Below, piece by piece: positions 17,952-25,891 of a stretch of 64,000 nucleotides of DNA. The first letter of the stretch is position 1. Each line of letters starts with the position of its first letter. The DNA comes from Crocinitomicaceae bacterium (GTDB lineage Bacteria > Bacteroidota > Bacteroidia > Flavobacteriales_D > Crocinitomicaceae). A program made the translations under genes and the position numbers. The DNA is taken from positions 1,364,001 through 1,428,000 of the forward strand of contig JADJGJ010000001.1 in assembly GCA_016708105.1 (NCBI GenBank). Reading direction: 5' to 3'. The notes under the pieces are model-generated. The model was not told the origin of the DNA. It did no database searches and saw nothing but the letters and a program-made list of their open reading frames with translations.

Positions 17952-18281
17952 TTAACTTTTAATTTTCTTCAACCACTCCATCAACTCCATGTCATCGATA
18001 TTTTCTTTTTCAGATTTATCGTAGATCGAAAGTAGATAAACAGTGGTTTCTTGAACAAATAAATGAGTGATTACTCTCGCACCACCAGATTTACCTTTTC
18101 CTTTTGAGGCAATTGCCATCCGAATTTTATAGCAAGATTTACCGATTGATTTTCCTTGAATAGGATTTTTTTCGAGTGATGAAATTAATTTTCCTAAATC
18201 TTCTTTTATAGAACGATATTTTTTAGCCAACTGTTTTAGTTCACGCGCAAAATTATCAGTGTAAAGAACCTCAAAGCTCAT
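17952..18281 (-). CDS. RelE/ParE-family toxin
   Basis: 109 residues with the RelE/ParE fold pattern: N-terminal strand and long helix FEVLYTDNFARELKQLAKKY, a second helix with LISSLEKNPIQG, then strands with CYKIRMAIASKGKGKSGGAR and TTVYLLSIYDKSEKENI. RelE-type members cleave mRNA at the ribosome, ParE-type members poison gyrase; the subtype cannot be read, although the basic GKGKSGGARV strand and the C-terminal YDKSEKE resemble the plasmid-stabilisation/RelE group. The start overlaps the 3' end of the upstream antitoxin gene by 11 bases, so the pair is translationally coupled. Confidence 0.8.
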   Translation of the reverse strand: MSFEVLYTDNFARELKQLAKKYRSIKEDLGKLISSLEKNPIQGKSIGKSCYKIRMAIASKGKGKSGGARVITHLFVQETTVYLLSIYDKSEKENIDDMELMEWLKKIKS

Positions 18282-18567
18282 TCAGTAATTGACGAGCAGA
18301 CTTAAGTTTTATTTTTCCCCGCTTAGCAAGATTTACTTGATCGACAGCTTCTTTAAGTCCTTCAAGAACTTTAGCTTTGGATGTAGTTGCTTTAGACTTT
18401 TGCATTTTTTTTACATCAGCAAAGGCTTCAATTAAGTCAGATTTGATTTTTAAAAGCTGCTCGTATTTCTTCATTTTATCGACAATTTTTTCCCACTCAG
18501 TCACAGGTAATTGTACTGCACTAATATTGCCTTTATTGTCGTTTAAGTATTGAAGTGATAATTTCAT
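18271..18567 (-). CDS. Antitoxin partner of the RelE/ParE toxin
   Basis: 98 residues from ATG 18567 (MKLSLQYLNDNKGNISAVQL). The N-terminal part resembles the small beta-hairpin plus helix DNA-binding modules of Phd/RelB-like antitoxins (NISAVQLPVTEWEKIVDKMK), the middle is a helical coil (KKYEQLLKIKSDLIEAFADVKKM) and the C-terminus is lysine-rich and would wrap the toxin. The gene precedes the toxin and overlaps it, the usual order. Its promoter lies so close to the ATG that the mRNA is likely leaderless, which makes 18567 the firm start. I infer autorepression by the complex, as in other type II systems; no operator was recognised. Confidence 0.72.
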   Translation of the reverse strand: MKLSLQYLNDNKGNISAVQLPVTEWEKIVDKMKKYEQLLKIKSDLIEAFADVKKMQKSKATTSKAKVLEGLKEAVDQVNLAKRGKIKLKSARQLLNEL

Positions 18568-18572
18568 GAAAA

Positions 18573-18603
18573 CAAAGGTAAGAAATTTTGAAGGGATTTG
18601 CAA
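18573..18603 (-). promoter_or_regulatory. Full Bacteroidota promoter of the toxin-antitoxin operon
   Basis: Minus strand: TTG (18603-18601), 20-base spacer, TACCTTTG (18580-18573), then TTTTC and the ATG at 18567. Both elements and the spacing fit the -33/-7 consensus. Transcription would start at about the start codon. Confidence 0.6.
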
Positions 18604-18720
18604 TGGTAGGTAAGCAGAGTTACTAAATAACCGTTTGCTTCGTCTTTATCACAAATCAAACAAAATTAGTTAGCTTTAGAATGATGATAAAAAAATGGAG
18701 ATAGTATTGAACAAAAAATT

Positions 18721-19273
18721 TCAATTTAAGATGTCGGCTTCACCAACAATTATCCCGTTTATCCTTTGACATTTATATTCAACCGTACCTAAGGAATCAG
18801 TTGCAGTCGGGTTACAATTATCGAAGTAGATAATACTCCAACCTTCTTCTTTACCGTTTTGGTTGTAAAATTTTTCTGAGTTCAAACAACCTGATGGATA
18901 AAAAATTTTCTTTGTGCCAATTTGTTTCCCATTTTCAAAATGACCTGATTCTAAAATATTACCTTTTTCGTTATACTTTGCATAGATTCCATTTGGACGA
19001 CCATTTACAAAAAGTTCCAATTGTCCTTGGAGTGACGCCATCATTGTGATATAAAATCCACGTTCCGTTTTTTTTATCATTCAAATAATTCCCCTCTTCA
19101 ATTTTTCCATCAGCAAGATAATTTTTCTCAGGCATGTCTTTGCCATAAATAATCCAATAGCCTTGTTTTAAACCATTGGCATCAATTTGATTTATTGTAT
19201 CGGTTTGTGCAGAACTATTTTTACTCAGAAAACTGAATGAAATAATGAGAGAGATGAAAATAAATTTTTGCAT
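18721..19273 (-). pseudogene. MORN-repeat (YwqK-like) secreted protein, broken by a one-base frameshift
   Basis: Two overlapping frames join into one protein. The first (from ATG 19273) has a signal peptide (MQKFIFISLIISFSFLSKNS) and MORN-type repeats GLKQGYWIIYGK, KIEEGNYLNDKKNGTWILYH; it loses the pattern after GTF. The second frame continues the pattern with VNGRPNGIYAKYNEKGNILE and HFENGKQIGTKKIFYPSG. Removing one base from the five-A run at 19009-19013 (plus strand) restores GTF-VNGRPNG and one open frame of 183 residues. MORN/YwqK proteins are sometimes annotated as antitoxin-like; the function is unknown. The defect may be a true mutation or a homopolymer sequencing error. Confidence 0.75.
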
Positions 19274-19365
19274 TAAAATCTAATTCAATGTGATTGTGAA
19301 TGGGCAATTACTGAAATGTACAAAAAATATTATTGTTTAACGAATTTTTTATTGATTCAACCTTA

Positions 19366-19507
19366 CGCCCCGGATAGCAGTGACAGCCTTTAATTACATT
19401 TGATTAAGTGAAGCTTTGTTTTAGACTGCGACCAACGGAAGCGGGAAGAAAACTTAGCTGAACAAGCAAATGGAATTGAAGCTATAGCGGATAGCCGGAA
19501 AAGGCGC
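19366..19507 (+). ncRNA. Candidate structured RNA (possibly a Flavo-1-like motif)
   Basis: In the 500-base gap before rpsA. The 5' end CGCCCCGG (19366-19373) pairs with CCGG-AAAA-GGCG (19495-19506): two 4-bp helices around an AAAA bulge. Just inside, ATAGC (19374-19378) pairs with GCTAT (19481-19485). The ends CCCCGGATAGCAG and TAGCGGATAGCCGG resemble an intergenic element I remember from Flavobacteriia genomes, perhaps the Flavo-1 RNA family; that identity is from memory and unverified. No protein frame of quality crosses it. Strand is inferred from that resemblance. Confidence 0.4.
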
Positions 19508-19530
19508 AAAATAAATACTATGATTCTCGA

Positions 19531-19571
19531 TGTCACCCCTCTCGGTCTCCCCTCGAAGGGAGAAGGCCAGT
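19531..19571. repeat. 41-bp inverted repeat, right copy
   Basis: Reverse complement of 17892-17932 with two mismatches. Each copy lies upstream of the promoter of an outward-facing housekeeping gene (rpsA here, the thiolase at the left), in the same orientation relative to that gene, and each is followed on that side by an AT-rich stretch with TTTTAAACT/TTCAAC-like words. Confidence 0.88.
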
Positions 19572-19644
19572 GGCAGAATTGGATTGTTTTTAAACTCTTC
19601 AACTCTCATTTTTTCAACTCTCAGCTAACAAAACTCTAAGAACA

Positions 19645-19676
19645 TTTGGAAGAACGACAAAGAAATCCTACCTTTG
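19645..19676 (+). promoter_or_regulatory. rpsA promoter, -33 TTTG and -7 TACCTTTG
   Basis: TTTG at 19645-19648, 20-base spacer, TACCTTTG at 19669-19676, followed by CACC. A full match to the Bacteroidota housekeeping promoter. The predicted transcript begins near 19682, about 90 bases before the rpsA start. Confidence 0.75.
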
Positions 19677-19774
19677 CACCCCGTTTACGAGGGTAAGCGG
19701 CCGGATACCGTACCGGAAAATTGTTTAACGCGTCTGTTGAAATCGGGAAGACAGGCTACAAATCTAAATGCCTC
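19677..19774 (+). promoter_or_regulatory. rpsA mRNA leader, GC-richer than its surroundings
   Basis: About 95 bases between the promoter and the ATG. Short complementary pairs are visible (CCC/GGG around 19679-19695, CCGG/CCGG at 19701-19716, GTCT/AGAC later). S1 autoregulates its own mRNA in E. coli; a similar role here is inference only. Confidence 0.3.
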
Positions 19775-21784
19775 ATGGCTGAAGATAAACCGAAAAAAGC
19801 AGCTTCTGATGAAGGAGCAGCAAAGAAAAAAGCGTCAAAAATCACTGCTAAAAATGCAGATGTCAAAGCAGACGCAAAATCTACCACCAAAGTAAAAGCG
19901 GCAATTCGCAAAGTTGTTGATGAAGAAGCAGATTTAATTGCTACTGACATTCGCAAAGATGATGAACCGTTGTTTGAAGAAACAGCCGACATCAGAAAAG
20001 TGATCAGCGCCGTTATTCCTAAAGAAGAATTTGATTGGAATGCTTACGAAAATGATGGTAAAACAGCAGCAGAACTTGCTGAGCTTGACAAAAAGTATGA
20101 TAATACCCTAAACTCAATAGCTGAGAAAGAAGTTATTGACGGTGTCGTTATTGCACTTACGCAAAAAGAAGTTGTGATAAACGTGAATTACAAATCTGAA
20201 GGTGTTATTCCTATCAACGAATTCCGTTACAATCCTGATCTGAAAGTTGGTGATTCTGTTGAAGTGTATGTTGAATCTCTTGAAGACAAATCAGGACAAT
20301 TGGTGCTTTCACATAAAACTGCGCGCACACACCGCGCATGGCAGCGTGTTAATGACGTGTTGCGTTCTGGTGAGGTTATTACCGGTTTTGTAAAATGTCG
20401 TACAAAAGGTGGTTTAATTGTTGATGTATTTGGTATTGAAGCTTTCTTACCGGGTTCACAAATTGATGTTAAACCTATTCGTGATTACGATCAGTATGTA
20501 GGTAAAAATATGGAGTTCAAAGTGGTTAAAATTAACCCTGAATTCCGCAACGTGGTTGTTTCTCACAAAGCGCTTATTGAAGCAGAACTTGAAGAGCAGA
20601 AGAAACAAATCATCGGTGGTCTTGAAAAAGGACAAGTACTTGAAGGTACTGTTAAAAACATTACTTCATACGGAGTATTTGTTGACCTTGGTGGCGTAGA
20701 TGGATTGATTCACATCACTGACCTTTCATGGGGTCGTGTTAATCATCCTGAAGAAATTGTTCAGCTTGACTCTAAAATCAATGTGGTTATTCTTGATTTT
20801 GATGACAGCAAAAAACGTATTGCATTGGGTCTTAAACAACTTCAGGCACATCCTTGGGATGCTCTTGATCAAAACATGCAAGTAGGTGATAAGGTAAAAG
20901 GTAAAGTAGTGGTTATTGCAGATTACGGTGCGTTTATTGAAATTGCTGCAGGTGTTGAAGGGTTGATTCACGTATCTGAAATGTCTTGGTCACAACATTT
21001 ACGTTCTGCTCAAGACTTCCTGAAAGTTGGTGATGAAGTTGAAGCAGTTGTGCTGACACTTGATCGAGATGAGCGCAAAATGTCTTTAGGTATTAAACAA
21101 TTGATGCCTGATCCTTGGGCTGATATTGAAACTAAATATCCGGTTGACTCTAAACACAGTGCTACTGTACGTAACTTCACAAACTTTGGTGTATTCGTAG
21201 AATTAGAAGAAGGTGTTGATGGCTTGATTCATATCTCAGATCTTTCATGGTCTAAGAAAATTAAACATCCATCTGAATTCTGCAAAGTAGGTGATAAAAT
21301 GGAAGTGATTGTACTTGAACTTGACCGCGACAACCGTCGTATTGCGTTAGGGCACAAACAACTTGAAACAAATCCATGGGATGTATTTGAGTCTACTTTC
21401 ACTGAAGGATCAATTCATAAAGGAACAATCATTGAAGAGAAAAAAGATAAAGCGGCCATCGTTTCTTTACCTTATGGTGTTGAAGGAATTTGTCCTAAAA
21501 AACACTTACGTAAAGCTGACGGAAGCAACGCCAATGTTGATGAGTCACTTGATTTCAAAGTGATTGAGTTTAATAAAGATGCTAAAAAAATTGTAGTATC
21601 ACATACTCGCACGTTTGAAGAAGGAACAGATGATGAAGCACCACGTGGTAAAAAGAAAACTACAACTGCAGGTGGTCAGAATAAAGCGGTGAAAGAAATC
21701 AACGATTCAAATGAGAAATCAACACTCGGAGATTTAGATGCTTTGTCTGCACTGAAATCTGAAATGGAAGGAAAAGGGAAATAG
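19775..21784 (+). CDS. rpsA: 30S ribosomal protein S1
   Basis: 669 residues from ATG 19775 (MAEDKPKKAASDEGAAKKKA). A lysine/alanine-rich N-terminal extension of about 100 residues is followed by six S1 (OB-fold) RNA-binding repeats; typical repeat signatures are VKNITSYGVFVDLGGVDGLIHITDLSWGRV, VIADYGAFIEIAAGVEGLIHVSEMSW and VRNFTNFGVFVELEEGVDGLIHISDLSW (each quoted as a family pattern spanning about 20-28 residues). The protein delivers mRNA to the ribosome, which matters in Bacteroidota where Shine-Dalgarno sequences are scarce. Earlier in-frame codons from 19721 lie in the leader and are rejected. It has its own promoter and terminator. Confidence 0.95.
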   Translation: MAEDKPKKAASDEGAAKKKASKITAKNADVKADAKSTTKVKAAIRKVVDEEADLIATDIRKDDEPLFEETADIRKVISAVIPKEEFDWNAYENDGKTAAELAELDKKYDNTLNSIAEKEVIDGVVIALTQKEVVINVNYKSEGVIPINEFRYNPDLKVGDSVEVYVESLEDKSGQLVLSHKTARTHRAWQRVNDVLRSGEVITGFVKCRTKGGLIVDVFGIEAFLPGSQIDVKPIRDYDQYVGKNMEFKVVKINPEFRNVVVSHKALIEAELEEQKKQIIGGLEKGQVLEGTVKNITSYGVFVDLGGVDGLIHITDLSWGRVNHPEEIVQLDSKINVVILDFDDSKKRIALGLKQLQAHPWDALDQNMQVGDKVKGKVVVIADYGAFIEIAAGVEGLIHVSEMSWSQHLRSAQDFLKVGDEVEAVVLTLDRDERKMSLGIKQLMPDPWADIETKYPVDSKHSATVRNFTNFGVFVELEEGVDGLIHISDLSWSKKIKHPSEFCKVGDKMEVIVLELDRDNRRIALGHKQLETNPWDVFESTFTEGSIHKGTIIEEKKDKAAIVSLPYGVEGICPKKHLRKADGSNANVDESLDFKVIEFNKDAKKIVVSHTRTFEEGTDDEAPRGKKKTTTAGGQNKAVKEINDSNEKSTLGDLDALSALKSEMEGKGK

Positions 21785-21808
21785 TTTTTCTCTTCTTGAA
21801 GAATACGA

Positions 21809-21840
21809 AACGCCTCTGTGAAAACAGGGGCGTTTTTTTT
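21809..21840 (+). terminator. Intrinsic terminator of rpsA
   Basis: AACGCCTCTGT, GAAA tetraloop, ACAGGGGCGTT (one G-T pair), T-run. An 11-bp stem with a GNRA loop. Confidence 0.9.
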
Positions 21841-21993
21841 GTGTGTGTAATGGTTAATAAACATCTCCGATACAACGACACCGTAATATCCTTTCTGGAA
21901 AAATATCATTCGTAAATTAAATTTTCCTTTCAAAAAAGATGAATCTACCTTCTTCTCTATCTATTTTCCTACTTTTATAAAAACATTGATTGT

Positions 21994-23427
21994 ATGACAA
22001 GATCAACCAAACGCAAAAAAATTGCTCTTCACTGGAGAATCATGATTGGATTAGCATTGGGAATTCTCTGGGCATTTTTATCTATTGGATTTGGCTGGAA
22101 TGAATTTACAAAAAACTGGATTAGTCCTTGGGGTGAAATTTTTATACGTTCACTCAAGTTTATTGCTGTTCCATTGGTTTTGTTTTCTATTATTACAGGA
22201 GTAGCCAGCCTGAAAGATATTTCCAAACTTGGTAGGGTTGGAATAAAAACCTTGTCTATTTATTTGCTTACTACATTTCTTGCCATCACTGTTGGGTTAA
22301 TTGTTGTCAATCTTTCAAAACCCGGTCATACTATAACAGATGAGGTTAGAATCAAAAATAGAATCAATTATGAATTATGGGTAGAGTCAGACCCAACAGT
22401 TGATTACAAAGATACTTTGAGATATCTTTCAAACCCGGCATATCAAAATCTGGTTGCAGAAATTACCGGCGCTCAGCCTGAAGTAAATCAAAAAGTAGAA
22501 GATGCTAAAGCGAATCTTGAAAAACAGAAACAGAATGGTCCGTTGACATCTGTTGTAGAAATGATTCCCGACAATATGGTTATTGCCATGTCTGATCCTC
22601 GTTTGATGTTGCAGGTAATTACGTTTGCAATATTTTTTGGAATTTGTCTCTTGTTAATTCCGGTTGACAAATCAAAACCTGTTCTTCTATTTTTTGATGG
22701 CGTGAATGAAGTATTTTTAAAAATGGTAGACTTAATAATGAAAGCCGCACCGTATTTTGTTTTTGCACTAATGGCGGGTATGCTTTCTAAAGTGGCGTCT
22801 ACAATTTCTGAATTGCGTGAAATGTTATTTTCTCTTGGTTCATATTCAATTGTGGTTGTTGTTGGATTGATTTTAATGCTCTTGTTTTATCCTTTCTTCG
22901 TCACTGTCTTCGTGAAAAAAATAAAATTCATGGAGTTCTGGCGAAAAATTTCACCGGCGCAACTCATGGCTTTTTCAACCAGCTCAAGTGCTGCAACCTT
23001 ACCCGTTACAATGGAATGTGTAGAAAAAAATATTGGAGTTAAACCTGAAATTGCAAGTTTTGTTTTGCCTATTGGCGCAACGGTCAATATGGATGGCACC
23101 AGTTTGTATCAGGCAGTTGCAGTTGTTTATCTTGCCCAAATTCACATGATTGATTTAACAATGTCTGATCAGCTTGTGATTGTTATGACAGCCACATTGG
23201 CGTCAATTGGTTCTGCTGCTGTTCCGGGCGCAGGTTTGATTATGCTCATGATTGTCTTATCATCTGTTGGTTTGAATCCCGCTTGGATAGCTGTCATCAT
23301 GCCTGTTGACAGAATTCTGGACATGTGCCGCACAGTGGTGAATGTTTCTGGTGATACAGCTGTTTGCACTGTCATTGCCGCATCAGAAAATGAACTTCAC
23401 GTGCATAAAAAGGATGGACTAGATTGA
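21994..23427 (+). CDS. Dicarboxylate/amino acid:cation symporter (DAACS family)
   Basis: 477 residues, about eight membrane segments and two re-entrant hairpins, as in GltP, GltT and DctA. Diagnostic motifs are AFSTSSSAATLPVTM (serine-rich HP1), PIGATVNMDGTSLYQ (the NMDGT cation site) and VNVSGDTAVCTVIA (NVxGD of TM8). The region 125-190 holds a hydrophilic insertion with repeated charged residues, somewhat longer than in Bacillus GltT. Likely substrates are glutamate, aspartate or C4-dicarboxylates driven by Na+ or H+. The residue after GD, usually Arg in aspartate/glutamate carriers a few positions on, is not obvious here, so the substrate is open. Confidence 0.9.
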   Translation: MTRSTKRKKIALHWRIMIGLALGILWAFLSIGFGWNEFTKNWISPWGEIFIRSLKFIAVPLVLFSIITGVASLKDISKLGRVGIKTLSIYLLTTFLAITVGLIVVNLSKPGHTITDEVRIKNRINYELWVESDPTVDYKDTLRYLSNPAYQNLVAEITGAQPEVNQKVEDAKANLEKQKQNGPLTSVVEMIPDNMVIAMSDPRLMLQVITFAIFFGICLLLIPVDKSKPVLLFFDGVNEVFLKMVDLIMKAAPYFVFALMAGMLSKVASTISELREMLFSLGSYSIVVVVGLILMLLFYPFFVTVFVKKIKFMEFWRKISPAQLMAFSTSSSAATLPVTMECVEKNIGVKPEIASFVLPIGATVNMDGTSLYQAVAVVYLAQIHMIDLTMSDQLVIVMTATLASIGSAAVPGAGLIMLMIVLSSVGLNPAWIAVIMPVDRILDMCRTVVNVSGDTAVCTVIAASENELHVHKKDGLD

Positions 23428-23438
23428 CCATACTAAAC

Positions 23439-23471
23439 AAAAAAAGGGTTCTGAAGTGGAACCCTTTTTTT
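23439..23471. terminator. Bidirectional terminator between convergent genes
   Basis: A-run plus GGGTTC, seven-base loop, GAACCC plus T-run: a 13-bp stem, half A/T. Serves the symporter and the convergent beta-barrel gene. Confidence 0.85.
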
Positions 23472-23486
23472 TACTTTTATTATTTT

Positions 23487-24956
23487 CTAAAACCTCACCC
23501 GCGCAAATCCAAACGCTGCAGAAATGGTTGGTTTGTTATCTGAGAAAAATGTAACGGCATCGCGTGATGCAATTCCAAACTCATAAGCACCCCCGCCAAA
23601 GCAGAAATTAATTCCAAGCGGAATTTGAGTATCATACCCACCGCCACCGGTTAAACCGGCCATTAAAATTATTTTGCCTTGTGCAAGTTTTACGTCTCCG
23701 CCAATGCCGTATGCAAATCCATTGATGCTACCGGGAACGTTATTGAAAGGAGCAACAATTTCAGCACCCACGTGAGCAAATTTTCCAAGTTCTAGTGATG
23801 CACCAAAACGCAATGTACCGGGCATTGAAACTTTTTTCTCTTTCATTCCTTCTAGTTTGAAAAGCCCTGTGCCTTCTAACATTTCAGGCACTGAGTTAGC
23901 AATATTAATATCTTCCATTCCATCACGTGAATAACTTACGACTAAGGTATCTACTGCTCTAAAAACGTTGCCGGTATAAGTCATTGAACCAATATTAGTC
24001 ACTGATGCGGCCAAATGTAATTTATTGAATAAGGTCACATTTGCTCCAAAATCAAATCCCCATCCTTGACCAACAGAACTGCGCCAGAAATTTTGTGCTT
24101 GTGATGGCAAAGCGCCAATGCCTGCAGCGTAATCAATTTCAAAGCCGGGACTAAAAGCTGAATACATGATCAGTGAATCTCCGGTTCCGTCCAAATCCAT
24201 CATGGCAATACCTTGAATGTACTTAACTCCAACTCCCAAATACAATGTGAAAACGCTGTCAATATTCAGAAATTTACGACCATATCCCAAATGATATTCG
24301 CGGTTAACACTTAAACGCATATAGCTGTCACCCACAATTTCAGATAAGGGTAGCGGAACAGATGCCGTGCCACCAAGTACAGCAGCAGCTGAATCAGAAG
24401 ACATGTTAGAATAGTTGGCAATGTTTACCGTGTCTATTCCATCGAAGTATTGCAATGAGTCAAAGTAATTAGAGTATTGTCCATTAAAAAGCAATTCAGA
24501 AAAATCTTGACTGAAACTTGAACTCCAGGTAGCGCGTGAGCGAATAGAGAATGCGATACCTCCAAATTTTTCACTCTGATAAGATGCACCAAACATGTTA
24601 TAATCCCAGTTGAATGAAAAGTCATTGGCAAAACCGTTGATGGCATCCATTTTTTGAGCAGGTGTTAAGGTATCCAATGATCCACTTTTAATTACACCCC
24701 AGATATTGTTTCGCAAATCTTGTTTAGCAAGAGATTCAGAGTAAATTGAAAAACCAAATTCTGAAGTACCCATGGCAAAGTTTTTTTCATCATAAGCTTG
24801 CCAGCCGAGGTTTGCAGGGTTAATTCCCAAACAGTGATAATCAGTTACAAAAGTTGATGATACACCTTTACCGGTTGCCGGATAAGCAATGTATTCATTT
24901 TGTGCAGTTGCGCCAATACCAATGGAAAGGGCAAGTGAGAGTAAGATTTTTTGCAT
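23487..24956 (-). CDS. Outer-membrane beta-barrel protein, DUF5723-like
   Basis: 489 residues with a signal peptide (MQKILLSLALSIGIGATAQ). The rest is composed of alternating amphipathic strands with frequent Gly and aromatic residues and ends in GFARVRF, a C-terminal Phe as in outer-membrane barrels. The opening HCLGINPANLGWQAYDEKNF, the middle GYGRKFLNIDSVFTLYLGVGVKYIQG (family-like pattern) and the MPGTLRFGASLELGKFAHVGAE segment resemble DUF5723 and other FadL/PorV-like Bacteroidota barrels. The function is unknown; a transport or T9SS-associated role would be a guess. Convergent with the symporter. Confidence 0.62.
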   Translation of the reverse strand: MQKILLSLALSIGIGATAQNEYIAYPATGKGVSSTFVTDYHCLGINPANLGWQAYDEKNFAMGTSEFGFSIYSESLAKQDLRNNIWGVIKSGSLDTLTPAQKMDAINGFANDFSFNWDYNMFGASYQSEKFGGIAFSIRSRATWSSSFSQDFSELLFNGQYSNYFDSLQYFDGIDTVNIANYSNMSSDSAAAVLGGTASVPLPLSEIVGDSYMRLSVNREYHLGYGRKFLNIDSVFTLYLGVGVKYIQGIAMMDLDGTGDSLIMYSAFSPGFEIDYAAGIGALPSQAQNFWRSSVGQGWGFDFGANVTLFNKLHLAASVTNIGSMTYTGNVFRAVDTLVVSYSRDGMEDINIANSVPEMLEGTGLFKLEGMKEKKVSMPGTLRFGASLELGKFAHVGAEIVAPFNNVPGSINGFAYGIGGDVKLAQGKIILMAGLTGGGGYDTQIPLGINFCFGGGAYEFGIASRDAVTFFSDNKPTISAAFGFARVRF

Positions 24957-24978
24957 GAGACTTGAAGTTTTACAGTTT

Positions 24979-25013
24979 AAAAAAATAGCCTTTGGAATGA
25001 TGCAAAGGCTATT
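24979..25013 (-). terminator. Intrinsic terminator of fabI
   Basis: On the minus strand AATAGCCTTTG, eight-base loop, CAAAGGCTATT, then a T-run: a perfect 11-bp stem. Confidence 0.85.
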
Positions 25014-25043
25014 ATCTGTGTGAATTTATAAATTTTGTCAGTA

Positions 25044-25853
25044 CTAAGCAAACTTTTCAATTACTTGCTGGGTAACTCCGGTATTTGAGAAGCCTCCGTC
25101 ATGGAAAAGATTTTGCATGGTTACATATTTGGTTAAATCACTGAACATGGCAATGCAATAGTTAGCGCAATCAAGTGCTGATGCATTTCCAAGCGGTGAC
25201 ATTTTTTCTGAAAAGTTGATGAATTCGCTGAAACCTTTTACTCCGCTTCCTGCCGTTGTCATGGTTGGAGATTGAGAGACGGTGTTTACTCTCACTTTTT
25301 TTGCAACTCCGTAATGATATCCAAAACTGCGCGCGATGGATTCAAGATACGCTTTGTTTTCAGCCATGTCATTATAATCAGGGAAAACACGCTGTGCCGC
25401 AATGTATGTTAAGGCAAGTATAGAACCCCAATCATTCACGGCATCATTTTTCATAGCTGTTTGTAATAATTTATGAAATGAAAGTGCAGATACATCTAAC
25501 CCTTTCATCGTGAAATCATAATTCTGATCTGTATAATGTTTGCCTTTGCGCACATTCACAGACATACCAATAGAGTGGAGAACAAAATCAACTTTTCCTC
25601 CAAAGTGTTCCATTGATTTTTTGATCAGATTGTCTAATTCTTCAACGCTTGTAGCATCAGCCGGAATGATAGGGGCATTTGTTTTTGAACCAAGTTCATT
25701 GATTTCTCCCATACGCATTGCAATAGGCGCGTTAGTGAGAATAATTTGCGCACCTTCTTCATGTGCACGTTCTGCCACTTTCCACGCAATGGATTGGTTG
25801 TTCAACGCGCCGAAAATAATTCCTTTCTTTCCTTTTAATAGTCCGTTTGACAT
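25044..25853 (-). CDS. fabI: Enoyl-[acyl-carrier-protein] reductase (NADH), FabI type
   Basis: 269 residues, short-chain dehydrogenase fold, cytoplasmic; reduces trans-2-enoyl-ACP in the last step of each fatty-acid elongation round and is the triclosan target. The atypical FabI nucleotide site GALNNQSIAWKVA (about 15-27) replaces GxxxGxG. LHSIGM near 95 corresponds to the family LVHSIAFA segment. The catalytic pair follows the Y-x6-K spacing (YNDMAENK, about 157-164), and YI in LTYIAAQ matches the first conserved Tyr. The segment VRVNTVSQSPTMTTAGSGV is the substrate loop. Single gene with its own promoter and terminator. Confidence 0.92.
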   Translation of the reverse strand: MSNGLLKGKKGIIFGALNNQSIAWKVAERAHEEGAQIILTNAPIAMRMGEINELGSKTNAPIIPADATSVEELDNLIKKSMEHFGGKVDFVLHSIGMSVNVRKGKHYTDQNYDFTMKGLDVSALSFHKLLQTAMKNDAVNDWGSILALTYIAAQRVFPDYNDMAENKAYLESIARSFGYHYGVAKKVRVNTVSQSPTMTTAGSGVKGFSEFINFSEKMSPLGNASALDCANYCIAMFSDLTKYVTMQNLFHDGGFSNTGVTQQVIEKFA

Positions 25854-25875
25854 AAGAGTTTAAATAAATTTAGTG

Positions 25876-25883
25876 CAAAATTA
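25876..25883 (-). promoter_or_regulatory. -7 element TAATTTTG upstream of fabI
   Basis: Minus strand TAATTTTG followed by C, 22 bases upstream of the fabI ATG at 25853. Confidence 0.55.
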
Positions 25884-25891
25884 GGTGTTTA

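Noticed and set aside
18568..18603. Earlier start of the antitoxin at 18603
   Set aside because: That TTG is the -33 promoter element; ATG 18567 lies right after the -7 element.
17892..19571. Insertion sequence defined by the 41-bp inverted repeats
   Set aside because: No transposase frame lies between them and no flanking target duplication was visible; called only a repeat pair.
19390..19602. 70-residue minus-strand frame in the gap before rpsA
   Set aside because: Covers the candidate structured RNA and the 41-bp repeat, has no recognisable domain and no promoter.
19721..19774. Earlier start for rpsA adding 18 residues
   Set aside because: TTG start inside the mRNA leader; the ATG at 19775 begins the usual lysine/alanine-rich end.
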